Of a stretch of 58,783 nucleotides of DNA, positions 49,147 through 57,079 are shown in pieces. The first letter of the stretch is position 1; every line of letters begins with the position of its first letter. The position numbers were made by a program, and so were the translations under genes. Source of the stretch: Aeromonas media (lineage in GTDB: Bacteria; Pseudomonadota; Gammaproteobacteria; Enterobacterales; Aeromonadaceae); assembly GCF_000819985.1 (NCBI RefSeq), contig NZ_CDBZ01000176.1, positions 1 to 58,783 of the forward strand, written 5' to 3'. The notes beneath the pieces were generated by a model. It was given only the letters and a program-made list of their open reading frames with translations. It did not search any database and was not told where the DNA came from.

Positions 49147-49674
49147 ATGACCGAGACGGCAACCCCCAGACCCCGCTGGCGACGCTGGGGCAAGGAGGCG
49201 CTCTGGCTGCTGCTGTTTGCCCTGATCCTCTCGACCGTGCTGGATCTGTGGCGCAGCCCGGCGCTGCCGGAGGGCAGCCCGCTGCCAGTGCTGACCCTGC
49301 AAGATGGCACCAGGGCCGACCTGCAGGCCATGAGCCGGGAGCGGCCGCTGCTGATCTACTACTGGGCCAGCTGGTGCGCCGTCTGCCGCTTCACGACCCC
49401 GGCAGTGGAGCAGCTCTGGCAAGACGGCGAGAACGTGCTGACGGTGGCGCTGCGCTCCGGTGACAACACCAGACTGCAACAGGGCATGGCCAGAAAGGGG
49501 CTCAGCTTCCCGACTCACAACGATGAGCAGGGGACGCTCGCCGCCCGCTGGCAGGTAAACGTCACCCCCAGCTTCCTCATCCTCAAGGACGGCAAGGTGG
49601 TGAGCAGCACCACGGGCTGGAGCAGTCGCTGGGGCTTGCAGCTACGGCTGCTGTGGGCCAGCTGGCTGGCTTGA
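49147..49674 (+). CDS. scsD: ScsD/TlpA-like membrane-anchored thioredoxin
   Basis: 175 residues. A single N-terminal membrane anchor (LWLLLFALILSTVLDLW) is followed by a TlpA-type domain with YYWASWCAVCRFTTPAVEQL (WCAVC) and the cis-Pro segment VTPSFLILKDGKVV. It faces the periplasm and is probably another partner of ScsB. It is the last gene of the operon, with a strong terminator after it. Confidence 0.83.
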   Translation: MTETATPRPRWRRWGKEALWLLLFALILSTVLDLWRSPALPEGSPLPVLTLQDGTRADLQAMSRERPLLIYYWASWCAVCRFTTPAVEQLWQDGENVLTVALRSGDNTRLQQGMARKGLSFPTHNDEQGTLAARWQVNVTPSFLILKDGKVVSSTTGWSSRWGLQLRLLWASWLA

Positions 49675-49691
49675 GCCCCATCACAATGAGC

Positions 49692-49723
49692 AGAGCCCGG
49701 TATGACTACCGGGCTCTTTTTTC
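49692..49723 (+). terminator. Terminator of the scs-like operon
   Basis: GAGCCCGGTA / TACCGGGCTC stem with a four-base loop and six T. Confidence 0.92.
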
Positions 49724-49759
49724 ATCTTGAAGGTGGTTCCCTTCACTTCAGGCTCAGAC

Positions 49760-50179
49760 CTATTGCGCCGGGGACATCATCCCCTGGCCGAGCCGGGCCT
49801 TGACGTTTGCCCGTTCGGCCTCGTCGATCACGCCGTCACCGTTCTTGTCCAGACGGGTGAAGAGGGTCTCATGGCGTTCCATGAACTGCGCCTTGGTCGT
49901 ATCCTGCATCGGCCTCATGTTGCCCATCTTGCCCGGCATGGCCTTGCCCGATTGCTTCATCGCCTCTTGCATCTTGGCCATGGCGGCCTCTTTCTCGGCA
50001 ACCGACAGGGTGCCATCACCGTTGCTGTCTTGCCGGGCGAAGCGCTGCTCGGCTCTTTCCATGAACTGGGCCTTGGTGATATCCCCCTTGAGCATCACCA
50101 GCGGCTCATCGAGACTCTCATCGGCGGCGATGGCGACACCGCCCAGCAGTACCAGAGGCAGAAGATAACGTTTGAACAT
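49760..50179 (-). CDS. Periplasmic EF-hand protein
   Basis: 139 residues. Signal peptide MFKRYLLPLVLLGGVAIA. Two canonical EF-hand loops are visible, DSNGDGTLSVAE and DKNGDGVIDEAE, each after a KAQFMER helix (TKAQFMERAEQRFARQ and TKAQFMERHETLFTRL), so the protein is an internal duplication. A Met/Lys-rich linker (MKQSGKAMPGKMGNMRPM) joins them. It probably binds calcium in the periplasm; the partner is unknown. It is monocistronic, convergent with the scs-like operon. Confidence 0.85.
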   Translation of the reverse strand: MFKRYLLPLVLLGGVAIAADESLDEPLVMLKGDITKAQFMERAEQRFARQDSNGDGTLSVAEKEAAMAKMQEAMKQSGKAMPGKMGNMRPMQDTTKAQFMERHETLFTRLDKNGDGVIDEAERANVKARLGQGMMSPAQ

Positions 50180-50540
50180 GATGTCTATTCCTTGTGATGG
50201 CCCCGGCCTTGCCGGGTCCTGATGCCTATCCCCAGGGCAGGATCCTTGTCACATGCACGCCCGACGATGTGGTTCCAGCATGAGTACACTGTCGCCCGTC
50301 ACGGATACCCTCTGTCAGTGTAGTCCCCATGCCGGGCCCTCCATGTCTGCAGGGCTGACAAGCCGCTCTGTGACGAGCGGGATCCGTGCCCGTCCCGGGC
50401 TGCCGTCATCTCGTGTCCTATTCATGGCGGTGGCCGGTAGTTTCCGTTAAAATGACGGGTTTTTACCGTGCCTGGTTCCCCCAAGCCCCATCAGGCGCCA
50501 GCATTGTGACTCTGATGATGCCAGTGATGCAGGATCTGCC
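50180..50540. other. Non-coding stretch between the EF-hand gene and the J-domain operon
   Basis: No convincing gene. It must hold the promoters of both divergent units, but I see no clear operator. Confidence 0.5.
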
Positions 50541-50825
50541 ATGAACAACTACTTTCGGGTGCTGGGCGTCAAGTCCAACGCCAGCGAAAACGACATCAAG
50601 AAAGCCTATCGACGGCTCTCGAACCAGTACCACCCCGACAAGTTGCACGGGGCGAGCGAAGAAGAGAAAGAGCAGGCAGCCATCAAGCTGCATCAGGTGA
50701 AGAAGGCCTACGAAGTGCTTTCCGATCCCAAGGCGAGAGCCGCTTTCATCAAGGATTTCAACAACGTCATCGTGACCGATCCCGCTGCTGCCATGCAGGA
50801 GATGTGGGACCAATTCTACCCCTGA
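50541..50825 (+). CDS. Free-standing J-domain (DnaJ-like) protein
   Basis: 94 residues. A complete J domain (about residues 2-70): [36 protein letters not shown] with the HPD motif, and [20 protein letters not shown]. Only about 24 residues follow ([17 protein letters not shown]), with no Gly/Phe, zinc-finger or substrate domain. It should stimulate DnaK or another Hsp70, with specificity from partners. It heads a tight four-gene operon (gaps 7, 12 and 10 bases) of unknown function. Confidence 0.9.
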   Translation: MNNYFRVLGVKSNASENDIKKAYRRLSNQYHPDKLHGASEEEKEQAAIKLHQVKKAYEVLSDPKARAAFIKDFNNVIVTDPAAAMQEMWDQFYP

Positions 50826-50832
50826 GGGCGCT

Positions 50833-51363
50833 ATGCAAAAAAAATGGGACCAGGCGCGCATCAAAGCGCTGATGAGTGACGCGGGCGAGAACATCGAATC
50901 CTACCGGGATCAGGATCAGCCCAAGGCGCTCGAGCAGTTCACCGGCAAGATGAAGGCCCTGCTGCTGGCCGATATCAGCATGCTGGAGTTCATGCCCGAA
51001 TACCTGCCGCTCGCCCTCTATGGCCGGGTACAGTTCCCGCCCAAGGCGAAACCGGAGTGGGCCAGGTGGCTCGCCGACGGCGTACAACCCTCATGGGACG
51101 CGTTCAAGGTATCGGTGGCGTTCAACAACGCCGATCTGCCGCTGGTCAAGGCGGTGCGGGCCCAGAGCGAAGAACAGTTGATCGAAGCCTGCGCCGTGCT
51201 CTATCTGCTGGACAATCCCCTGCCCCGCGGTGGCCGCCGTGCCGATGACGACTACGAGTTGCGGGACGAAGAAGAGGAAGACGGGGAAGATGCCGACGCC
51301 GACTATCATGGCGGCGAGGGTGAGGAAGACGATCAGGACATGTACGACGAAGTACGTTTCTAA
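50833..51363 (+). CDS. Unknown protein with a highly acidic tail (J-domain operon, gene 2)
   Basis: 176 residues. A soluble helical part ([40 protein letters not shown]) runs to about residue 135. A tail of some 40 residues follows, dominated by Asp and Glu ([20 protein letters not shown] and [15 protein letters not shown]). No known domain is recognised. The acidic tail may bind a basic partner or be recognised by the chaperone. It starts 7 bases after the J-domain gene. Confidence 0.8.
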   Translation: MQKKWDQARIKALMSDAGENIESYRDQDQPKALEQFTGKMKALLLADISMLEFMPEYLPLALYGRVQFPPKAKPEWARWLADGVQPSWDAFKVSVAFNNADLPLVKAVRAQSEEQLIEACAVLYLLDNPLPRGGRRADDDYELRDEEEEDGEDADADYHGGEGEEDDQDMYDEVRF

Positions 51364-51375
51364 TTGGGGCAAGGC

Positions 51376-52140
51376 ATGAGCAATAGTCTGATAGAAATTA
51401 CCGCCATCGAGATCAAAGAGCTGGCCGTGGTCGAACCGAAACAGGCGAGCGAGAAGTTCGAGCTGATCGCCAAGACCATGTCCGACGAGCAGTTGGCCGA
51501 AGTGATTGAAAACATTGATATCGTCACCCTGACCCAGATCAACGGCCAGCACGACATCTCCTTCCCGTCCATCATCTCCGAGCTGATGACCCCGGAGCGG
51601 ATCCGCGACATCGTCTGCCAGCAGCCGCTCTACTGGGAAGAGGCCATCAAGAACAATGCCGAAGAGCTGCAGCAGCACACCTTCGACTTCCTCAACTACC
51701 TGATCCGCACCCAGGACAGCGAGGCCAAGCAGACCGAGATCCTGGAGTGCATCGCCGACGATCCCGCCGGGCTCTTCTACCTCGCCATCCCCTTCATCGA
51801 GTTCTATCGCGGCGATCGCTACGAGGATGAAGAGGGCTATCGCGACGCCCTGCACGCCGAAGAGGAAGATCTCGAGGAGTCCCTCGCCTACAGCGAGCGC
51901 CAGCAGAGCGAAGATGCCCACGACTACCCGCTGGATGACCCGAGAAGCCTCTTGATGCTCATTCGCGAGCAGGCTCCCGAGGTGGAGAAAGCGATCAAGT
52001 CGCTGCTGCGCAGCGAGAACGCCACCTGGGACGGCATCATCAACAAGTTCGCCAACGAGCTGGTGATGCAGGCCAAGGAGAAGAACCAGGTCAGCGACGA
52101 GTACGACGAAGTGGACGACATGTTCAGCTTCCTGGATTGA
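51376..52140 (+). CDS. Unknown acidic helical protein (J-domain operon, gene 3)
   Basis: 254 residues, very acidic and helical, with no signal peptide. It begins MSNSLIEITAIEIKELAVVE and has ECIADDPAGLFYLAIPFIEF in the middle. A second half is rich in Glu (ALHAEEEDLEESLAYSER), and it ends with an acidic patch (SDEYDEVDDMFSFLD) reminiscent of the end of gene 2. I do not recognise a family. The start at 51376 has GGGGCAAGGC directly upstream. Confidence 0.8.
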   Translation: MSNSLIEITAIEIKELAVVEPKQASEKFELIAKTMSDEQLAEVIENIDIVTLTQINGQHDISFPSIISELMTPERIRDIVCQQPLYWEEAIKNNAEELQQHTFDFLNYLIRTQDSEAKQTEILECIADDPAGLFYLAIPFIEFYRGDRYEDEEGYRDALHAEEEDLEESLAYSERQQSEDAHDYPLDDPRSLLMLIREQAPEVEKAIKSLLRSENATWDGIINKFANELVMQAKEKNQVSDEYDEVDDMFSFLD

Positions 52141-52150
52141 GGAGAGCCCT

Positions 52151-53053
52151 ATGCAGCTAGTCATCCGCGAGGCCAACGAAGGCCCCTTCCTCACCCAGGT
52201 ACTGCGTTTTGGCCGCGACAACGAACGCCTGAGCGACCAGCAGCTTGCCGCCATCAAGGGCAAGGCGGTGCTGATGAGCCTGAAGTTCGCCGACAAGTAC
52301 TACAACAAGTACAAGATGCACCTGCTGGAGCAGGCCGCCCACGACGTCATCGGCGTGGTGAGCCTGGGGTTGCAGGAGCTCTCCGGGCGCGACAATGCCC
52401 GGGCGCTGGCCCTGCTGCAGGCGCCGGAGGGGCCCATCAAACCGTTCCAGAAGGGCTGGTCCATGCTGATCTCCGTCAGCCCCAGGCAGGCTGGCAACAG
52501 CCTCTATGGCGACGTGGATGCCCGCCTGCTGGACAAGATCTCGAGCCCCCCCGACATCGAGGAGTGGCAAGGGTGGCAGGAGTACGAGAAGGCGCTGGCC
52601 GAGCACAACAAGAGCCGCCTGATGGGGCTCATCGATCAGCACTTCTTCGCCAGCGAGAGCGATCACCCCACCATGGAGGACAAGCTGGCCGAGGCCCTGC
52701 TCTACCGCATCCTCTGCGGCAAAGGCAGCGGCGCCGCGCCCTTGAAGGTGAAGCAGGATCTCAAGCGCAAACTGGCGCGGGAGATTGAACTCGATGAGGC
52801 CTGGTACGATACCGACTATCTCGCCGCCCAGCTTGTCCTGATGCTCGCCGAACTGCCCGCCGACATGGCCGCCGCCCTGCGCCAGGAGCTGAGCCCGGGC
52901 TTCGTGCCCAACCTGCTGCACACCCTGGGGTTTGTGCGCCAGTATCAGCAGCAGCAAAGGGACAACGCCTCGCCGGAGAAGCTCGACAACATCGAGATGC
53001 GCGCCGGGCTCCGTCACCCTCTGCTCGGCTGGCCCCTCTACCACGACTTCTAG
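52151..53053 (+). CDS. Unknown protein (J-domain operon, gene 4)
   Basis: 300 residues, soluble and mixed in charge. It begins MQLVIREANEGPFLTQVLRF and includes KFADKYYNKYKMHLLEQAAH and WSMLISVSPRQAGNSLYGDV. It ends LRHPLLGWPLYHDF. No domain is recognised. It starts 10 bases after gene 3. Its last 11 codons, the stop and the following hairpin (53021-53134) are repeated at 56541-56654 on the far side of a 3.4-kb islet. Confidence 0.8.
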   Translation: MQLVIREANEGPFLTQVLRFGRDNERLSDQQLAAIKGKAVLMSLKFADKYYNKYKMHLLEQAAHDVIGVVSLGLQELSGRDNARALALLQAPEGPIKPFQKGWSMLISVSPRQAGNSLYGDVDARLLDKISSPPDIEEWQGWQEYEKALAEHNKSRLMGLIDQHFFASESDHPTMEDKLAEALLYRILCGKGSGAAPLKVKQDLKRKLAREIELDEAWYDTDYLAAQLVLMLAELPADMAAALRQELSPGFVPNLLHTLGFVRQYQQQQRDNASPEKLDNIEMRAGLRHPLLGWPLYHDF

Positions 53054-53134
53054 GGCGCATTTTCAGCGCCCACACCATTGTCCCACAACGCCCGGCTTGC
53101 CGGGCGTTGTGCTATCTGCCTGGCAGTAGGCGCC
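53021..53134 (+). repeat. Direct repeat, left copy (3' end of gene 4 plus hairpin)
   Basis: 114 bases beginning TGCTCGGCTGGCC one base after the start, through CACGACTTCTAG and a perfect hairpin AACGCCCGGC / GCCGGGCGTT (53085-53108), to GGCAGTAGGCGC. The right copy is 3520 bases away without any insertion or deletion between them and is roughly 85 per cent identical by eye. Confidence 0.92.
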
Positions 53135-53314
53135 ACCGAACAAGCACTGCCAATAGAACACGCCCCTATATAAGCACTAACGTACAACCAACCCAATTGT
53201 GAGGCGTCGAGCGCTCCTCTCGGAACGCTCGCAGGTCATTGCAACCATACCCGTATCGGCCCAGTCAGTTTCGAAGGGGATCGCCGATCCCTGTATAACA
53301 GAAGCGTTCACCTC
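53054..53314. other. Left junction of the islet
   Basis: After the repeat (to 53134) about 180 bases of more AT-rich sequence lead to the phosphatase gene stop. No gene, inverted terminal repeat or integrase remnant is seen. Confidence 0.5.
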
Positions 53315-53878
53315 TTAAATACTGTCATTTTGATACACAATCGCACCCCAATATTGGCTGCCGTTACCTGTTTGGCGAGCCCATCCATCTGCCTCCAGTT
53401 GTCTGGCGATCATTCGATTCATAAAGCCATGACCGAGCAGCAGCACCGGTCCTTCGCTGGCAAGGCATTGAAGTCGTTGAGCTGCCGTGCTGGCGCGCCT
53501 CTTCGCAGTGCCGACAGATTCGACTCCGTGTGAGTAACCCCACAACCATAAGATTCGCAGGATAAACGCCCAGACAAACGGCGATAGCCGTGGCAGTCTC
53601 CAGTGGCCATAAGGCAGTGGCGCTTCACGAAATAGCCCGTCGACGAGGGCGGGCTTCAGGCCGAGAGCCTGGACTGAGGTCAGCGCACGAGGCAGGTTGC
53701 TCGAGACTATCACCTTGGCGGTGGCGGCGAGTCGCTTGCTGGCTTCCGGGACGGGGTGCTTGGTAATGTCGGAGCTGTCGTACTGCTCGATCCAATCTTT
53801 CATCTCGAGCGCTGACATTTTGTCGGTTGCGGCCAGCTTGGGCTGGCCGTGACGCATCAGGATTATTTTTCTGCTCAC
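53315..53878 (-). CDS. Histidine phosphatase family protein
   Basis: 187 residues. The phosphohistidine motif is ILMRHGQPKLA, near the N-terminus. A second catalytic His follows in VLLLGHGFMNRMIARQLEAD, and a middle Arg in SSNLPRALTSVQAL. Members range from phosphoglycerate mutases to broad acid phosphatases; the substrate is unknown. It is the last gene of a three-gene minus-strand group in the islet, 12 bases after the epimerase gene. Its codon use and GC look lower than those of core neighbours. Confidence 0.83.
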   Translation of the reverse strand: MSRKIILMRHGQPKLAATDKMSALEMKDWIEQYDSSDITKHPVPEASKRLAATAKVIVSSNLPRALTSVQALGLKPALVDGLFREAPLPYGHWRLPRLSPFVWAFILRILWLWGYSHGVESVGTAKRRASTAAQRLQCLASEGPVLLLGHGFMNRMIARQLEADGWARQTGNGSQYWGAIVYQNDSI

Positions 53879-53890
53879 TGTCTCACTGTC

Positions 53891-54934
53891 TCACTGTCCG
53901 TTTACGCCCTTGTCCTGATGTGTTCCAAACCAACCGTGATCACGGTACCACACCACTGTGTCGGTGATGGTTTGCTCCAACGCCCGGAAACGCAGATCAA
54001 GCTCTCGCTCACTCTTGCCGTGATTGAAACAGGTCCGGTCCTTTTCTCGTATCAACAGGCGCAACGTAGCCATGCTCAGCAGAATGGGCTTGCCAGTAAT
54101 ACGCGCGTAGACCTCCTGCACCGCCGCCAAGGCGTATAAAAAGGGCAGCGGCAGTTGTCGAACGGGTGTCTTGACGCCAGCGATGCGCCCAAGAACAGGT
54201 ATCAGCTCACGCATTGTCATATGCCGGCCCGCCGCGAGATAGCGCTCACCCCGGCGCCCATACCTGGCTGCAGCGATCAGCGCCAATGCCACATCGCGAG
54301 CATCGACAACGGAGAAGCTACCTGGGATAAGTCCGGGCAATTTGCCGCGTACGACATCGTTGACCAACTGTCCCGAGGAGGTCGGGCCAATGTCGGCAGG
54401 ACCCCACATCCAGCCAGGCAGGACCATGCAGGCATGCATCTCGGGATGGGTTTCCAGGAACGACAGGACGACACGGTCGGCGAGGATCTTGCTGCGGTAA
54501 TAGTCATCCGCGTCAGCGTCGGCCCGCAGACAGTTTTCATCAATTGACGTGCCGGGTGCGCCGTCGAGCACGGCAATGGAAGACGTATGGATAAACCGTC
54601 TTATACCAGCGCTATAGGCCTGACCCAGCAGGTTCCGTGTACCGGACACATTAATCTTGTCGAGCTCCTCCCAGTGACGGCCGCCCTTGTAGCTGTCGCG
54701 AAAGTACGCTGCAGTGTGGAACACCGTATCACAGCCCTGTAGCGACGCAGCGAACGCATCGACATCAGCCATGTCGCCCACCACCAGTTCCACACCCGGC
54801 AGATCCTTGAACTGCTGTTCACCTTTGGCTCTTGAACGAACCAGGGCTTTGACTGCGTGACCACGAGCGACCAGTTCACGCACCAGGTTGTTGCCCAGCA
54901 AGCCGGTCGCGCCAGTGACAAATGTGTTATGCAT
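53891..54934 (-). CDS. NAD(P)-dependent SDR family epimerase/dehydratase
   Basis: 347 residues of the extended short-chain dehydrogenase type. The nucleotide-binding motif is FVTGATGLLGNNLVRELVAR, the family stretch is CDTVFHTAAYFRDSY, and the catalytic Tyr-x3-Lys is DDYYRSKILADRVV. The C-terminal substrate region is variable. It resembles dihydroflavonol-reductase-like enzymes. It lies in the islet, 3 bases after the NTF2-like gene, and probably acts in the same small-molecule pathway. Confidence 0.85.
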   Translation of the reverse strand: MHNTFVTGATGLLGNNLVRELVARGHAVKALVRSRAKGEQQFKDLPGVELVVGDMADVDAFAASLQGCDTVFHTAAYFRDSYKGGRHWEELDKINVSGTRNLLGQAYSAGIRRFIHTSSIAVLDGAPGTSIDENCLRADADADDYYRSKILADRVVLSFLETHPEMHACMVLPGWMWGPADIGPTSSGQLVNDVVRGKLPGLIPGSFSVVDARDVALALIAAARYGRRGERYLAAGRHMTMRELIPVLGRIAGVKTPVRQLPLPFLYALAAVQEVYARITGKPILLSMATLRLLIREKDRTCFNHGKSERELDLRFRALEQTITDTVVWYRDHGWFGTHQDKGVNGQ

Positions 54935-54937
54935 GCA

Positions 54938-55366
54938 TCACCCCTCACTCTGATCGGCTAACGGCATCAATACCACACGGTCGAAGAAAACTTCTTCACG
55001 TATGACCAAGCCGTCTCTGAAGGTGAGGTGTGCGGCGTAATACAAGGTAATGTGGCGCCCATGAGGTGGAATCACCCGGTCCGACAGCACTAATGGTGCC
55101 GTGAAGGTGCCGGTCAGGAAGACGATCAGTGCCAAACGATCGTCAGTGACAACAAATGGGCTCAAGATCACTTTGGCATCAGGGAATGCTTCGAGTAGTG
55201 CAAGCTCTCGCTTGTGCATGGCCTCACGACCTGTTTGTATCCCTATGCCATCGAAGTAGCTAACGTCTTCGGAAACCAGTGCAAGCATCGCCTCCAGGTC
55301 TCGGCGATTAAAGGCGCTGGCGGCACGTGCCGCATAGCCATTGGAACCAGTTGTCATACAGTCCAT
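54938..55366 (-). CDS. NTF2-like (SnoaL-type) protein
   Basis: 142 residues of the cone-shaped NTF2-like fold: AASAFNRRDLEAMLALVSED, VSYFDGIGIQTGREAMHKRE and ITLYYAAHLTFRDGLVIREE. Such proteins act as small cyclases, isomerases or hydrolases, or just bind ligands. Two starts are possible (55366 or 55357); neither has a strong ribosome-binding site. It is the first gene of the islet's minus-strand group and is divergent from a LysR gene. Confidence 0.8.
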   Translation of the reverse strand: MDCMTTGSNGYAARAASAFNRRDLEAMLALVSEDVSYFDGIGIQTGREAMHKRELALLEAFPDAKVILSPFVVTDDRLALIVFLTGTFTAPLVLSDRVIPPHGRHITLYYAAHLTFRDGLVIREEVFFDRVVLMPLADQSEG

Positions 55367-55441
55367 TCCATTCTTTTCGAGGGAGTGTAGATATACCGTT
55401 GACGCCGCTATCTAAAAACAGCGACTACTGCATAATGGCTT

Positions 55442-55453
55442 TGCAAATTTGCA
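55442..55453. promoter_or_regulatory. Palindromic operator between the islet's LysR gene and its divergent operon
   Basis: TGCAAATTTGCA is a perfect 12-base palindrome, and the sequence ATGGCTTTGCAA occurs at 55434 and again at 55474. It is well placed to bind the adjacent LysR protein. Confidence 0.5.
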
Positions 55454-55473
55454 GATCAGGCAAGATATGGAGC

Positions 55474-56379
55474 ATGGCTTTGCAAGAAAATTGGGACGAT
55501 CTTCGCCTGTTGTTGGCAGTCTCGCGACGTGGCAGCTTTCTTCAGGCTGGCCAATTGCTGGGGATCGCAGCCTCTACTGTGGCGCGACGGCTGACTCAGC
55601 TTGAAGGCGCACTGGGCGAGCCACTCGTCGAGCGGGGAGTTGAAGGATGCAGGTTGACCCCACGAGGCCAATCCCTCGTGGACGTTGCCCTGGCTGCAGA
55701 AGCAGGCTTGAGACGTCAAACCGTTACGGGCATATCTGATCCGCACACAGAGCTATCTGGCAATATCGTGGTCAGTGCAGGAGAGGGGTTCTCGTCTTGC
55801 GTGCTGGAGGCCGCGAGTCGCTTCACCACTCTGCATCCGCGATGCTCGGTGGAATTGCTGGTCACAGCCGATTTTCACAAGATCGTCCGCGGTGCCGCAG
55901 ACATTGCTGTACGCACGACTCATCTGGGCGAACCTTCGCTTATTTATCGCTTCATAGACAGGCTCGCTTACGGTGTCTTCGCCGATACAGCTTATCTGAA
56001 GCGGTTTCCGGGGCTGACTCCAGCCACTGCGGTCAATATTGGCCTGCTTCCTCCGCTGGACATGTTGCCTCAAATGCGTGCGGCAAAGGCCGCAGGTCTG
56101 GACCACACGCCGATCAGCGTGAACTCGTTCGCGGTTCAACTCGAATCGGTGAGGCGAGGTATGGGCGTGGCGGTGCTGCCCCGTATTCTGGCGAAGGATC
56201 TGATCGAATTGTTCCCGGAACTCCAGCTTCCAGATATGGAGGTCTATCTGGTGACCCGGCCACAGGTATTGAAACAGGCTCACATCAAATGTTTTTTTGT
56301 CATCCTGGAGAAGGTTCTCATTGAAGCCCTGTCCATGAAGAGTGTCGACGATCACCTCTTGGGAGTCGCGCCGAAATGA
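55474..56379 (+). CDS. LysR family transcriptional regulator of the islet
   Basis: 301 residues. The DNA-binding domain is WDDLRLLLAVSRRGSFLQAG, QLLGIAASTVARRLTQLEGA and LVERGVEGCRLTPRG. The VARRLTQLE form is of the type that often controls a divergent SDR or oxidoreductase gene. The effector domain follows. The ATG at 55474 has GGAG directly upstream. An ATG 13 codons earlier (55435) is possible but would overlap the operator. It probably regulates the NTF2-epimerase-phosphatase group. Confidence 0.87.
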   Translation: MALQENWDDLRLLLAVSRRGSFLQAGQLLGIAASTVARRLTQLEGALGEPLVERGVEGCRLTPRGQSLVDVALAAEAGLRRQTVTGISDPHTELSGNIVVSAGEGFSSCVLEAASRFTTLHPRCSVELLVTADFHKIVRGAADIAVRTTHLGEPSLIYRFIDRLAYGVFADTAYLKRFPGLTPATAVNIGLLPPLDMLPQMRAAKAAGLDHTPISVNSFAVQLESVRRGMGVAVLPRILAKDLIELFPELQLPDMEVYLVTRPQVLKQAHIKCFFVILEKVLIEALSMKSVDDHLLGVAPK

Positions 56380-56736
56380 GTGCGTCATATACAGGACCTT
56401 CAGATTCAACCAATTGAAATAGATATAGAAACACTTCGTTTGTGATCTCGTTTATCGCCAAACAAAATCAACACGCGCGAAGCCTATGACCATTATCAAT
56501 GCTGATGACTAACTCCTGGCTCCCGCCGTACTCGAGCACATTGCTCGGCTGGCCGCTCAACCACGACTTCTAGGGCGCATTTTTACCGCCCACACCGTAG
56601 TCCTCCAACGCCCGGCTTGCCGGGCGTTGTGCCATCTGCCAGGCAGTAGGCGCAACAGGACTACCTCCTAAGCGTCATTGGCCCACATTTTGTCAGGGAT
56701 ATAATGACTCCCCTATACGACCGCAGGGGAAGAGCC
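56380..56736. other. Right junction of the islet
   Basis: AT-rich sequence with no gene, then the right-hand direct repeat (56541-56654) and a short spacer to the next gene. No recombinase gene or remnant is visible. Confidence 0.5.
56541..56654 (+). repeat. Direct repeat, right copy (fossil 3' end of gene 4 plus hairpin)
   Basis: Encodes LLGWPLNHDF and a TAG, against LLGWPLYHDF at the true gene end, then the same hairpin (56605-56628) and the same trailing sequence. Coding similarity stops abruptly to the left of 56541. This is a displaced gene end with no start codon. Confidence 0.92.
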
Positions 56737-57018
56737 ATGGGCAGAAAGCCGGACAGGATCACCGCGATGCAGCAGATCATCGACGCCGTGAAGCAAGAAT
56801 TCCCGCTCTATCAGCCGGATACCTTCAAATGTGGACCCGACAACACCTGCATCGGCTGCCCCAAGAAGCTGATGGAGCTGGTGGACACCGACCTCTCCTA
56901 CTGGCAATACCAGATCGATCGCGGCATCCCGCCCAGCTTCGACGAGATCCAGCGCTTCGGCAAGATGTGCAAGAACATCCGCCGGGCCCTGGTGCGCAAC
57001 GGCCGCATCCCCGCCTGA
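56737..57018 (+). CDS. Small unknown protein with a Cys cluster
   Basis: 93 residues. It begins MGRKPDRITAMQQIIDAVKQ and carries CGPDNTCIGCPKKLMELVDT, a C-x5-C-x2-C cluster that could bind zinc or an iron-sulfur cluster. One further Cys follows (FGKMCKNIRRALVRNG), and the C-terminus is basic. AGGGGAAGAGCC precedes the ATG at 56737. I know no function. The next gene follows after 61 bases in the same direction. Confidence 0.8.
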   Translation: MGRKPDRITAMQQIIDAVKQEFPLYQPDTFKCGPDNTCIGCPKKLMELVDTDLSYWQYQIDRGIPPSFDEIQRFGKMCKNIRRALVRNGRIPA

Positions 57019-57079
57019 TTTCGCATACACCTTGATCACCCATAGACGGCCCTCCGACGAAGGGGCCAAGGAGCAGACC

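Noticed and set aside
50180-50540. Small plus-strand frame of 65 codons starting MHARRCGSS
   Set aside because: No ribosome-binding site, Ser/Arg-rich random composition, and it ends in the promoter region of the J-domain operon.
53135-53314. Possible integron attC site or inverted terminal repeat at the islet's left junction
   Set aside because: A few GTT/AAC words occur, but no paired core sites with a foldable stem, and nothing matching at the right junction.
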